From assembly GCA_013360285.1 (NCBI GenBank), contig JABWCM010000003.1, forward strand, positions 1-64,000: a DNA stretch of 64,000 nt, in the 5' to 3' direction. Position numbers and translations under genes: made by a program. Shown here piece by piece: positions 37,559 to 49,900 of the stretch (positions are counted from its first letter, which is position 1; every line of letters begins with the position of its first letter). The notes below the pieces were generated by a model. That model searched no databases and was not told where the DNA came from. It saw only the letters and a list, made by a program, of their open reading frames with translations. The DNA is from Myxococcales bacterium (GTDB taxonomy: Bacteria > Myxococcota_A > UBA9042 > JABWCM01).

Positions 37559-40500
37559 TGATTGGATAACGTCATATTCAATCAACGTGGGTATCGAAAA
37601 ACCATCCACGTCGGAAGCGATTATAGCCGGAGCTGTCACCACGGTCGGAAGGTCGGAAGGGATAGTTTGAAGTAACTTAAATACGGCGGTAATCACGACC
37701 GGATCTCCTGTTAAGTTACCTCCATCGCCCAGTGTTCCCCCGTTAATGGTCGCGTTCGTTACGGCTGTAGACGGGTCTGTAAAATGAGCCATCAGCAATT
37801 TCCCGGTGCCCATCCACAAGGTGGGATCGGATGGGAACAACCCGATTGCGTGTCCCGATTGTAGTTGCGGAAACGGAACCGGGATGTTCCATGGGATACA
37901 CGGCCCGCCAGGACAAAACTCACCGTCATGGAAGGTCGTCAATTCCAACAGCGCCGGATCATATTGCAAATCCAGTTGCAACGCCGTTGTGGGATAGGGC
38001 GAAGTGGGTCCCAACACTTCGGCTAAACGGATTTTACATTCCACGGTATTTCCGACCAGTCCGGATATGCTGCAAATCACTGTGCAGGGACTTAAACCGG
38101 GGCTAGGTTCGTGTACACATCCATCGGCATCCGAATCCACGCCGGGTGCACAACTGTCGTCTGTGCACGCCCACGCATCGTCACACACCCCGTGGTTGGG
38201 GAAATAAAGGCAACCGTCCTGAGGGTCGCATTGATCATCGGTACAGGTGATGTTGTCATCGCAATCGAGTGGTGTGCCAGGTACACACCCCGATTTTGGA
38301 TCACAACTCTCCGTACCCGTACACACATCACTGTCATCACACACAATGACGGTATAAGTACACCCCAGATCAGGGTCACACGTGTCATCGGTACACGCAT
38401 CACCATCATCGGTGCACACAACCGCTTCGTAGGCGCACTCACCGCCATCACAGAAGTCGTTGGTGCACGGATTGGAATCGTCGCAATCAACATTCGTATA
38501 CATACAACCGATTTCCGCGTCGCAGGAATCTTCGGTACATGGATCGTCGTCGTCACAAATCACCGCAACATGTTCACATCCACTATCGGGATCGCAACTG
38601 TCGTTTGTGCACTTCGATTGATCATCACAGTCAACGGAAGGATTGGAACATCCATCAACAGGGTCGCATACGTCTTCAGTGCACAAATCGGCATCGCTAC
38701 AATCTAACGGGATTCCGTTCTGGCAACCCGTTGTAACAAAACAGCTTTCCAACCCGTTGCAGACATCGCCATCGTCGCATTCAACAACTTCGTTTTCACA
38801 GTCACCATTTGGGAGACACGTGTCGGTTGTACAACTGTTTCCGTCATCGCAGACGCCTGGGAAATCATTACAATCCTGTGGGTTGACGACCATGGTGCAT
38901 CCCTGCAATTCCCCATCCATAGGTTTGGCGTCCGGCGTCGAACCGACAATCGATCCTCCGAGGATAGACACGTGGGTTGGCGCAGTTACAGGAATATCGA
39001 CGTTCAAAGTGAGCACCATGGTCAAAAACGCATCATCACCCACGACTGATCCCGCATCCATATAAGCATTTGTCAGCACTGCCGTGCCGTCTGTAAGATT
39101 CGACAACCAGATCGGGCCCGAACCCGTCCACATGACGGGATCGGGGGGAAACAAGGTGACGGAATGTCCTGATGGAAACAACGCCGACGGTGGCGTATCG
39201 GTTGCAAAACACGGCTCGGTACCGCCTACTCCGACACAAACCACGTCTTGGAAGGTGGTCACCGAGACCAAAGAATCATCATAACTTACCGTAAACTGAA
39301 GCGCCGCGGGGGCGGGAGATGCCTGTGTACCGCGAGCTACCCGGAGCGTGCATTCGACTGTCTGCCCAGCGTTTCCGGCGATTTGACAGAAGGAATCGTT
39401 GGGAAGACAAGAGCAGTCGCTGCTAGGATAGTGAAAACAACCTGTGATCGGATCGCAGCCATCCGTGGTGCAATCGTCACCGTCGTCGCAGTTGATCGGG
39501 TCACCACCCTGACATACCGCGTTTTCACAAACGTCGCCGGTCGTACACACGTTGTTGTCAGTGCAAGCTTCAATATTTACGGCATATTGGCAACCAGAGT
39601 CGCTGGTGCAAAAATCGTCTGTACACGGATTGCCGTCATTGCACTCTACCACAGTGGTGCCGGCACACGTTCCCGATGAGCAAATATCACCTTCGGTACA
39701 AGCATCGTTGTCATCACATTCAATCGAGTTTGCCAAATGAACACAACCGGAAGCTTCGCTGCAGGAGTCGTCGGTACACGGGTTGTTGTCCGAGCAATCG
39801 ATTGAAGGTCCGCCGCTACATTGAGTACCCTCGCAGGTGTCCTGCGTGGTGCAGGAATTACCGTCATCACAGCTTCCCACATGAGGCGACCAAACACACG
39901 CTAAGGTGTCGGCATCACAGTTGTCAACGGTACATGGATTTCCATCATCACACACATCGAGAACTGTGGTGCAGTCGGCTACTCCCACCACCATCACTTT
40001 GTCCAGAACATAACCCGGCAACAATGAAGTGTCGCCGGCCGCGCCCAAAATGTTGGAGAACACAACAACTACGGGATCTCCCGGCGCCACATCGGAAAGC
40101 AACTCCACTTCAAAGTCCATAAACAGCGCGTCGCCCACAAGCGTACCGTTTGAGAAATAAGCTTCGGTGATAGCGGTGGTGGGTGCGGACAAATTGGTAA
40201 CGGTCACGTTGCCGCCACCGGTCCACATGGCCACGTCTCCGGGCTGCGTTGTAACCATGTGTCCTTGCGGGTAAATCGGTGCCGGAGGAACCGTCGCCGG
40301 AAAACACAACGTTCCTAAACAAAACTCATCAAGAAAACGTACGGGTTTTAACGTGGAGTCGTCGACGTACACCACAAATTGCAAAGCAGCCGGAAGTGGG
40401 GTGTTTTGTGTTGCCCGCGCTAACTTAACAGGGCAGGTGACAACCTGGCCGGCCGTACCGCTCACTTCGCACGTGATGCCCGGAATATCTGCGCAGGCAA

Positions 40501-43500
40501 AATCCGGTGCCCCCGGCTGGCACACCCCTTGGCCGCAGGTGTCGCCGAGGGTGCACGCATTTCCGTCGTCGCAAGCTTGGGTATTGGCCAAAGATAAACA
40601 CCCTATCACCGGCAGACAGATGTCGTCGGTACATACGTTGTCGTCATCACAATCTGGATTATTCCCGGCGAGACATTGGCCGGCGCCGCATTGGTCACCC
40701 ACGGTGCAGGCGTCGCCGTCTTCACAGGGGGCGGTGTTGTTTGCATACACACAACCGGCATCCACGTCGCAGTCGTCATCGGTGCAAGGGTTTCCGTCAT
40801 CACATACCGCAGTAGCGGTGTGAATACAGCCTATTTCGGGGTCGCACGCGTCCACGGTGCAGGGGTTCGCGTCGTCACAATCGACCGCGGATTGGCCGAG
40901 ACAGATACCGCCCGCACACTCGTCGCCGTCAGTGCAGGCATTGTTGTCATCACAGGCCCCGGCAATCGGAGCTGTCGTACACCCAAAAGTCGGGCTGCAG
41001 GTGTCAGCAGTACATTCGTTTGCGTCGTCACACACATCATCGGAGGGTGTATAAACACACCCCACCGCAGGTTCGCACGTATCGGCGGTACAGTCATGAC
41101 CATCATCACATTCGGCGGGAGGGCCGGAAACACATTGACCATCCTGACATTTGTCAAATGCGGTACACGCGTTGCCATCGGTGCATGCTTTGGTGTTGTG
41201 GACGTGGTCACAGCCTTCTACCGGGTCGCACGAGTCGTCGGTACACGGGTTGTCATCACTGCATGATAGCGGCGTGCCTTTGCATTTGCCGTTGACACAC
41301 GTGTCGTCGTCGGTACAAGCGCTGTTGTCGTCACAGGCGATATTGACCGGATTATATTGACATTTCTTCGTAATCGTATTGCAGATATCTTCAGTGCAAG
41401 GGCTGTTATCTTCACACATTCCGGGAAAAAATGTGCAGTCAGCCGGCGACACCACCATCGTATCATCCATCACTGTGCCGGGAAGGGGAAACTCGTTGGA
41501 CGCTTTTGCCACAATCGATTGGTACCCGATATACAACGGTGCATTGGGATGAACATCTTTTAACAATTTAACCGACAACGTCAGAAACTCGGCGTCACCC
41601 ACAACAACCCCACCGGATACGTAGGCCGTACTAACCGGGCTGGTTGGGTTCGGAGCGGTTGTAATGGTCACCGTGGCCATTCCCGACCACGCAGAAACGG
41701 GTGCCGGCGCCGATGTGACTGGGTGGCCGGTTGGATACAGTGGATTCGGGGGCACGTCGTATGGCAAACACAACGGGTTGCTGCAATCGTAATCGGTCAA
41801 CGATTGGATTTCGACAGACGTGTCGTCATAAACCAAAGTAAACGTTACCTTTGCGGGAACCGGGGCACTTTGGGTGATACGGGCCAGCTTCACGGGGCAC
41901 ACGATCACGTCACCCATGTCTCCGGCCAACACACACGCGGGTTTGGGAGATACCGTGCAACCCGGATCCGGGCCCCCCGGCACACACATACCGTCGGCGC
42001 ACACTGCATCCAACAAACAGGGTAACCCATCGTCGCATGGGGCACTGTTCGACGTATAAGTACAGCCATCAATGGGGTCGCAGCCATCGTCCGTACACGG
42101 ATTGTTGTCGTTACATGTGGTCGGTGTCGTGTCGACGCCGGAACACACTCCAGACGCACATTGGTCATTCTCCGTACAACCGTTTCCGTCATCACAACTA
42201 TCTGTATTGGGTGCAAAAACGCATCCCGTGTCGGGATCACACTCATCGTCCGTACATGGATTGTTGTCGACGCAGGTAGGTGCCGTTCCACCGGTGCAGA
42301 ACCCATTGGTGCACACTTCGCCGGCAGTGCAAGCGTTTCCGTCATCACAACTTCCCGAAATAGCTAAGTTAACACAGCCGGCTAGTGGATCGCAGAACGC
42401 ATCAATACATGGATTTCCTTCTCCGCAATCGACTGCGGCGCCCGAGCACGATCCTCCGGAACAGACGTCGTCTTTGGTGCAAATGTCGTCATCGTTGCAC
42501 GCCGCCTGATTGGCCACATAAACACAGCCTGTAGTGGGGTCACAACTGTCGTCGGTGCAAGAATTGTTGTCGTTACACACGACCGCTCCACCGCCCACGC
42601 AAGTGCCATTACTACACAGGTCGTTTTGGGTGCAGGGGTTGTTATCGTTACAGGAACCGGGCTGACCCACATTCGTACATCCGTCGCCGGGCACACAAGA
42701 ATCCTGTGTACATACGTTGTCGTCATCACAGTCCGGTGGTTCGCCTTCCACACAAAATCCAACATGCACATCCGCGTTTGGACCACGTGGTGTCCCTTTC
42801 GGAACACCGGTCAGGTTTGCCGATTTCCACGATGTGGCCTGTTGGTTGTCTAAATTGGCGTCGATTACAGCAATGGTCGTCCCGGCAACAATAGGGAAGC
42901 CAGTGCCGGCGTTATAATCAACTCGATCCAGTATCACACCTGCTTTGTTGCGCAAAATGAGAGTTCCCGCCAGGTTTGGCAATGTGATGCCGGTGTATTC
43001 GTAGTTGACCAACACCCCACCGTTGATTGCCGGATTCTTCGACCTTCCAAATACAAAATAACCACGAGGCCCCACAAACTGAGCGCCACCAGGAGCTACG
43101 ATGTGCAGCGTTCCCGCCGCATCTTCGATCGTCCATCCGTTTACATTGAGTGCAACATTCCCGGTGTTGTAAATTTCAAACCACTCGCCCACCGTTTCGG
43201 GTACACCGGTTGGGGCGATCATGATTTCGTTGATGACAACCCCAGGCATCACATCATAAGGCGTGCAGGATTCCGTTCCGGTACACACGTTGTTGTCGTC
43301 ACAACTTTGTTGCACTGTCACGGCCGACGGTTCATCGATCACCGCATCGCAATCGTCGTCAAATCCATTACAGATCTCCGGCGCACCGGGACTAACGGCC
43401 GGGTCGTGGGGAGCACAGTCGAAATAGTCATATTCTCCGTCTTGATCGATATCAGACTCACACGCATCGACACACTGGTTGGTGTTTTGGTCCAATTGGA

Positions 43501-43861
43501 AATCCAGCGCCAATTTCAGCGCAAATCGAATTGCGAGTACGCTGTCAACCACGTTGATCACCGCATCGCAGTTGTGATCCGGCAGGACGGTCGGCACCGC
43601 CGATGGGCTCAAACAGGTCGGTACGACATCTACCGCCCCGGCCAACGACCACAGGTTCATCAAAATATTACACTGCACATCGTTTACGTTGGTGACACCG
43701 TCACCATTTACGTCACCGGGCGGATTCAGGCACGCGGCCTGGACATCGCTCAAGGCCAACCCGACAATCAGATACGTGGCCAGACATGTAGCGATCCATA
43801 TTGGCCGAAAGCGGCCAACCTGGGTCGTTGTGATCGGTTTTTTCCGAAAAGACGTATTCAT
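37547..43861 (-). CDS. Giant secreted modular protein: dockerin-like, MopE-like metal-binding, lamin-tail (LTD), CTDC-type repeats and four cohesin-like modules
   Basis: Start MNTSFRKKPITT at 43861; GDVNGDGVTNVNDVQ/DHNCDAVINVVDS; DCAPHDPAVSPGAPEICNGFDDDCDAVIDE; VVINEIMIAPTGVPETVGEWFEIYNTG; many CDDxNxCTxDxCDxxxGC; four GxVVxCPVKLARxTQxxPxPAxLQF... modules. Confidence 0.88.
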   Translation of the reverse strand: MNTSFRKKPITTTQVGRFRPIWIATCLATYLIVGLALSDVQAACLNPPGDVNGDGVTNVNDVQCNILMNLWSLAGAVDVVPTCLSPSAVPTVLPDHNCDAVINVVDSVLAIRFALKLALDFQLDQNTNQCVDACESDIDQDGEYDYFDCAPHDPAVSPGAPEICNGFDDDCDAVIDEPSAVTVQQSCDDNNVCTGTESCTPYDVMPGVVINEIMIAPTGVPETVGEWFEIYNTGNVALNVNGWTIEDAAGTLHIVAPGGAQFVGPRGYFVFGRSKNPAINGGVLVNYEYTGITLPNLAGTLILRNKAGVILDRVDYNAGTGFPIVAGTTIAVIDANLDNQQATSWKSANLTGVPKGTPRGPNADVHVGFCVEGEPPDCDDDNVCTQDSCVPGDGCTNVGQPGSCNDNNPCTQNDLCSNGTCVGGGAVVCNDNNSCTDDSCDPTTGCVYVANQAACNDDDICTKDDVCSGGSCSGAAVDCGEGNPCIDAFCDPLAGCVNLAISGSCDDGNACTAGEVCTNGFCTGGTAPTCVDNNPCTDDECDPDTGCVFAPNTDSCDDGNGCTENDQCASGVCSGVDTTPTTCNDNNPCTDDGCDPIDGCTYTSNSAPCDDGLPCLLDAVCADGMCVPGGPDPGCTVSPKPACVLAGDMGDVIVCPVKLARITQSAPVPAKVTFTLVYDDTSVEIQSLTDYDCSNPLCLPYDVPPNPLYPTGHPVTSAPAPVSAWSGMATVTITTAPNPTSPVSTAYVSGGVVVGDAEFLTLSVKLLKDVHPNAPLYIGYQSIVAKASNEFPLPGTVMDDTMVVSPADCTFFPGMCEDNSPCTEDICNTITKKCQYNPVNIACDDNSACTDDDTCVNGKCKGTPLSCSDDNPCTDDSCDPVEGCDHVHNTKACTDGNACTAFDKCQDGQCVSGPPAECDDGHDCTADTCEPAVGCVYTPSDDVCDDANECTADTCSPTFGCTTAPIAGACDDNNACTDGDECAGGICLGQSAVDCDDANPCTVDACDPEIGCIHTATAVCDDGNPCTDDDCDVDAGCVYANNTAPCEDGDACTVGDQCGAGQCLAGNNPDCDDDNVCTDDICLPVIGCLSLANTQACDDGNACTLGDTCGQGVCQPGAPDFACADIPGITCEVSGTAGQVVTCPVKLARATQNTPLPAALQFVVYVDDSTLKPVRFLDEFCLGTLCFPATVPPAPIYPQGHMVTTQPGDVAMWTGGGNVTVTNLSAPTTAITEAYFSNGTLVGDALFMDFEVELLSDVAPGDPVVVVFSNILGAAGDTSLLPGYVLDKVMVVGVADCTTVLDVCDDGNPCTVDNCDADTLACVWSPHVGSCDDGNSCTTQDTCEGTQCSGGPSIDCSDNNPCTDDSCSEASGCVHLANSIECDDNDACTEGDICSSGTCAGTTVVECNDGNPCTDDFCTSDSGCQYAVNIEACTDNNVCTTGDVCENAVCQGGDPINCDDGDDCTTDGCDPITGCFHYPSSDCSCLPNDSFCQIAGNAGQTVECTLRVARGTQASPAPAALQFTVSYDDSLVSVTTFQDVVCVGVGGTEPCFATDTPPSALFPSGHSVTLFPPDPVMWTGSGPIWLSNLTDGTAVLTNAYMDAGSVVGDDAFLTMVLTLNVDIPVTAPTHVSILGGSIVGSTPDAKPMDGELQGCTMVVNPQDCNDFPGVCDDGNSCTTDTCLPNGDCENEVVECDDGDVCNGLESCFVTTGCQNGIPLDCSDADLCTEDVCDPVDGCSNPSVDCDDQSKCTNDSCDPDSGCEHVAVICDDDDPCTEDSCDAEIGCMYTNVDCDDSNPCTNDFCDGGECAYEAVVCTDDGDACTDDTCDPDLGCTYTVIVCDDSDVCTGTESCDPKSGCVPGTPLDCDDNITCTDDQCDPQDGCLYFPNHGVCDDAWACTDDSCAPGVDSDADGCVHEPSPGLSPCTVICSISGLVGNTVECKIRLAEVLGPTSPYPTTALQLDLQYDPALLELTTFHDGEFCPGGPCIPWNIPVPFPQLQSGHAIGLFPSDPTLWMGTGKLLMAHFTDPSTAVTNATINGGTLGDGGNLTGDPVVITAVFKLLQTIPSDLPTVVTAPAIIASDVDGFSIPTLIEYDVIQSLTP

Positions 43862-43937
43862 TTGGCACACTCCGCCAGTTCCGATGTGCGGTGGACGACT
43901 CCGCACGCCTCGTGGTTCGTTCGTCAAGTCGTATCGT

Positions 43938-46900
43938 TTATGGACTACAAGCCGACGGGGTCTCACAGGTCGACCAAGCACCCATGGGCAACCCCCCACC
44001 GGCTGCACACTGAACGGCGCTCACCTCGGTACAACCAGTTCCTTTACAGCAAGCGCCGGGAACGTTATCTAAGCAATAGTCGGGGCCGCCGCAGAACGTA
44101 TTTTCGCCGACAAAGGAACCGCCGGCTGCTACACAAACCCCTTCGGACAAGACCGCGCAACCAAGATCGGGATTGCAGCACGCGCCCACTGCATCGGGAG
44201 AGCTACAACTGCCACAGTCATGGGAACAACTGGAACAATTTTCGGTAACCCCACAGGCGCAATCTCCGCAAACCGATTCACACGCATCCGGACACCCATT
44301 GAGGTCCGTGTCCAATTCCAATGCCAAAGGTGCACCCAACACGGCGCCGATTGCCAACATCACATCGGCGATATCAACGCCGGTTTGGCAATTTAAGTTG
44401 GCAGCTTCCGGCCCGACGACACCAAGGCAGGAAGGTTGCGTTAACACTTTTCCTCCCAAAATCCACAATACCGTCAACGTGGAGCACTGCACGTCGGCTA
44501 CGTTTACCGCTCCGCTGTAATTGACGTCGCCAAACAGGCCGTCGCAAACGCTTAATTCGGGCAGTTCCGCGGTGGGTTCACACTGTTTTTCACACACTTC
44601 GATACTGTCGGGGTCAAGCTCAAAAACAAGCGTTAAATTAGTATCTACCATCCGGCCTACAGGGGCGTCGTCGGTACATTGGTCGAACATCGCCAACCAG
44701 CCAAGCAGATGAAACCACTGCCCGAGACCCGACGACTTCAAATTCTGGGCAACAATCGCCGGGTGAATGTTGGCCGGCGATAATTCGGCATCCGGATCCA
44801 AAAAGACGGCATCCGGGTCAAATACAAGCCGCGGTGGACCGGTTGGAACCCCATTGTGCATGGGAGTGTAAACATATGTGAACTGACCGATGGTCCCCTG
44901 CGCCGTAAGAAGTTGCCGCAACACGTTGCTGTAGTAGTTGGACCCCGGACCTTCTGCATCAAGACATCCCAACGCTACAAACAAACTGTTTTGCAACTCT
45001 ACGGGACCCGCAGCGTCCAGATCATGAGCCGCACCAAGATGGGTGTACGTACCGCTTAACTTATCCCAGATCGTTTCCGGATTGGCTTCAAACAAAGCCA
45101 GATAGTCGTACCAGGGAACGCCGTCGATACACATTTGATTCTTGAGCCACAAATCGAGTCCCATTTCGTATCCAGCGTCATGAACGCCTTGTAAACCGTT
45201 TTCCATCAACACGGTTTGTGGGTCATCTACCTTGGGATTTTGCTGATCACTTTTCATCTGTGGCCCACACCAATCCAGCAACTGCTCCACCGTGCCGGCC
45301 CCTCCATAACGTTTGATTTCACCGGGTTGATGGTTCGTGACCCCGCCTTGGTCCGGTTCACAATCGCTCTGATACTGGGCCTCGAGCCCCAACTGGAACT
45401 GAATAAAGGTTTTTGCCAATATCGGAATCGATTTCGACAAATCGACCAAATTTTTCTCCCGCCATTTCTTAAATAACTTAAAGCGGAACCCGACTTTGAC
45501 TCCCAGACCCACAAATGCGCTGACGATCAGGTCGTTGTATGCGTAACTGGCCACCGAATGCATTGGTTCCGCCACGTTACGTGTTTTCCATACCACCTGT
45601 TCTGCATATGGAACTCCATTTGCCATCACGCAGCCTCCGCCCTGGCAAATTCGGTGTGGACCACATTCACCATCGTCGGTGCAGGCTTTCAAACACCCAC
45701 CGTCAATACACAACCGCCCCTCTGGACACTCCCCGCCTTCGGTCGGATTACACGTACAGGGTGCCGATTCCGTCACTTCATTACATTTTTTCGAAGCGCA
45801 GGTCCCCGCACAATTGGTGTCGTCAAAACATCCACACGCCGACGGATATCCAAATTCCAATGGATGACAATCCGGCCCTTCCCAGCCAACCACCTTGGGG
45901 TCCGGTTTTTTTACACACTGATACGGGAAAAAGGTTCCCCCAACAATTCCGGATGCTTCGCCGTCTTCTTGCCACTGGAATGGCACGTAAGTGGATGGGT
46001 CGACTTGCCCTTGTAACGACCCCCCTGCTTCGTTTTGCCCTACGCCGCAGCCCGCAGCCCCCATCGCCGATCCGAGAACCATCGTCGGGTAGGTCATGAT
46101 GGCCTCTGGTTTTACGCCATCCCAAAATGTACCCGGTCCCTGGTAATTTAAGCCCTGGCAATGCCCATGCGCTTCACACTCCGCTTTGGAATGGAACAGC
46201 GCCGCCGCACCATTTGCCAGTTCCAAGTTCCAATCGACCCATCCGGGAACCTGGCTCGCCAGCCCATACACCGTACCGGCACCCTGAATCGTCGGCTCAA
46301 AGTGGTATACCGTACCGAAGGTCTGGGCCACAGCGAAACACAGTCCCGGTTCAAATCGTTCACATTCATCCCGAGTGGTATCTTGCAAAACAATTTGACC
46401 CTCTACTTTGCAGTACCCCCGTTGTTCACATTGCACTCCCTCACCTTCGCCACACACATAGGTGCCTTCAGATGGCAAGGGAGGCTCTTTACCGGACGTG
46501 GCGTCAATACAGTCGGGGTCGTTTTCACATTCCGTGTCGTACTGAAACAGTTTGTTGGAGCAATAAGTTGTTAAGTTATCATCCACAATGGGTTGGCAAT
46601 CATCCCCATCGGGATTGCTGTCGGCCAACGCGTCCACCAGGGCGCGATTGAGGTCCACGATGCCGCCCATTCCGGAGATGGCTACATCCAGACCCACCGA
46701 CAACGACGCGGTAATGCCGATTTCAAACCGTTTCCCAAGTTTGATCCCGACTGTCAGATCGGCCCCAACTTGGGGGGCGACATGGGCGCCGGTACCGATG
46801 TCTTCCGACACGTCCGGCGCCTGAAATTTGTGCATTTCCCGGTCAAAATCAGAAGTCGTAAGTTGAGCGGAGGCCGGCAAACCCTGATTCAATTTGTCCT

Positions 46901-49900
46901 GAATCGTGGTTCTCAGCCGATTCACATCATAAATCCACGAAACCCCGGCATCTAACTTAAGAAACGGTGTTAAGAAAACCCCGGTAAAGAGTACAATGGG
47001 AGGACTTACCTCGTATTTGATTGTTTTCATTGCTAAATCGAGGTTCAGCCCTGCACCAAAAACCGCCCAACTGCGATGATTTTCTTCCCACGAAATCCCT
47101 TCGCGTGGCCACTCGTACGTCATGCCGTCAGACGTGTATTCAACGGGAAAATAGCCGTTGGTAAAAAAGCTCGCCGCAGTAAGATTACAACTTCCGCAGG
47201 AATCGCCGCTGGGGCAACATAACGACTCCAATGCCTCTTGATCCACGAGGTTAAATGAGTCGTAATCGGCCACATCCGCAGTATTGAGGGACCAGTTGCC
47301 GACCTCATTCCAAAAGGTGCCATCGGAATTTCGACCCAAACCAAAGGGGAACTGTTTGTCCCACAACCGAAACCCGTCGATTTGTAAGTCAAGCGCAATA
47401 CCGGGAGCCAACGGAATGGTTTTGCCGTTGACCGACAACGCAAATCCACCACTTCGAAACTGCGCGCGGTGTTTTTTTGAAAGATTCGCCGACCAATATT
47501 TGGACCCACCTTCAATGGTAAAATCGCCAATCCCAAACGAAAATACTTTTGCGAACGCTCCATGCCCACCATAACCCACACACATATGTAAATCTGGCCG
47601 AACGCCCGAATATGCGCCGAGATGGTAACCCTCAGTAAACGTATCGACGTATTTCGCCATCTTTTCGATGACTTCCTGGGCATTTTTTAACGCGTTGATG
47701 ATCTTGCCGGCCTGAAGCATCCACGCCGGCGCATTCTGGTTAAGAAATTCGTTGATTTTGTCCAGAAACTTCAGCTTTTCCAAGGCAAACAACAGTGTGG
47801 TTTTGCCGTCTTTGAACAATTCGGTTGGAAACCAAATAGGAGTGGCCTGGCCGGCAATTTCTCCCGGTGGTGAACCCTCACAAAACCCGCCATCCTCGAC
47901 TACGCATTCACTGCGTTTGGTAATTCCGTAACAACCTTCGATTTCGCCCAAACTGCTGATCAACCCCGATTGCAGATTTCCCAGGAAATTGTTGAGAAGC
48001 GCTTCGTGATCCAGAGCAAAGTTCACAAGGTCTTCCGCGTTGACCACAATCAGTTGAATCCGAGCGTCAAGGGCTGCGAGTAACTCTGTTTCCACTGCCG
48101 CAAAAATCTGCTCTCCATTGCTGTATTTCTGAATCAACCACGCCTCCAACGCACCCAGGATCTGGTCCCGCCAACTTGCCAACTCAGCCGGCGTCGCACT
48201 CAGCACCAAATCACGGATCGCCGCGGCAGAATCGGTGAGTGTATCCACCGTGGTTTGTGTGGTCTGTACCACGTTTTGCACTTTGTTTTTTAAGTCCGAA
48301 ACATTGATTCCATCTAGGTCCCCCAAGTTATCCAAGATGGTTTGTAACAAACTTCCGGCAAATACATCGATAAGCGATTGATAGTCTGTGGCGGCTTCAA
48401 ACAACTCGTCCAATGCCCCTTTGATCGCGCTGATTCGGTTGTTCACTGCCGTATGCAACCCCGCTTCCAATGCTGCAATGACGTCAGGTGCATTGGCGAA
48501 TTTTTCCTGAATATGCGCCTCTACAGCCCCCATAACCTGGTCGATCCACTGATTTAAGTCGTCCTTGGTGTAAGTTTGGGCAATGGCTTTGCTCTCATCA
48601 ATCACCGCCGCAATGCCTGACTTGGTTGCGTCCAAAATGTCTTTGATCGCCGTTTTCACCGCCGACCACTTCAGGTTTTTGATTGCATCAAAAGAAGAAA
48701 ACAATGCCACCAGGTCGTCGACCTCTGCTTTCAGGGCGGTCATTCCTTTGGTTACCGAGCCACCTTCGCCCGTCAAGATGTCAAGAACCTGCTGTTTTTC
48801 CTGTTCAAAGATCGATTCGACCTCGGTCTTTGCTACGTCGGCCAGCTCTTGGAGAATCTCTTCCACGGTCTGCATCGCAGCCTCCGGTGTCTGTGGACAG
48901 CCGATCGGCAAGTCGGTGCATACATCTAAGATAAGCAGATAGATTTCTTCCCTGAACTCCGGAATCGTGGTCAATACAACGTCTTTCACTGCGTTTAATT
49001 TATCGACGAGATTGTTAACATAAAAATCACGGGTGTCCTCCAGCGCAGAAACAACCGCGTCTTGAAGGTGCGTCAAAATAAACTCCTTCCAAAACTCGGG
49101 GTCCAAGATGTCGCTGTTGGCGATGCTCTCAAGGAATGAAATCAGTTCTTCCGCTTCTTTTTTGACCTGCTTCATTCCAACGCCGTCACCCGCCCCAATC
49201 CCCAACAACATCCCCAATGCCGAAGCTTTTTCCGGACCAAACAACGACTCAAGTTCACCCTGTACAACGCCGGAAAATTCATCATATAACTTATACGGAA
49301 GCGTTTCTAAATTAACAGCATCACATCCACCGGCTAACGAATCACACGCATCGCTCAAAATCGTTTCGATATCCTGACGAAATGCGGGCAACGTTTCGAC
49401 CAAACCGTCAGCCAGGTTTTCAAGGCGTTCCACCAGCCCGTTTATGTACACATCCAACGTATCTTGAAGTGCATTCAGAACCGAGGATTTTACGCTTGTC
49501 CCGATAACGTTGAGCCAATAGGCTGCGTCTTTTTGGGGATCATTGAGGCAGTTACACAAACAATATCCATCGACGTCGGACAATCCCTGAATCTGTGCGC
49601 CTCCCGACAGTTTCTGGACCGCCTTTTCCAAAATCGATACCAATAGCGTAATGGTTTTCGTGATCTTGAAGTTGGTCGAAACCTCTTCGTAATTGGCTTT
49701 CCCGTCGATTTCGTTCCAGGAAGGTCTAGGCGAAGGCGTATTGCCGTCCGGCCCAGCCACATCGGGTTCACACCAGATCGGTGTTTGGGCAACGACCGAC
49801 GGCAAAGGCAGACCGGGCAAAACCGCCAGAACTACCCCCACGACGAGTGCCGTTTTGGCCATTGTCAAAGAACGAACTCCGCAATGGTTACTTTTGCTGC

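Noticed and set aside
43103-44248. 381-aa plus-strand ORF
   Set aside because: Antisense across the boundary of two well-supported giant genes; His/Arg-rich composition typical of shadow ORFs.
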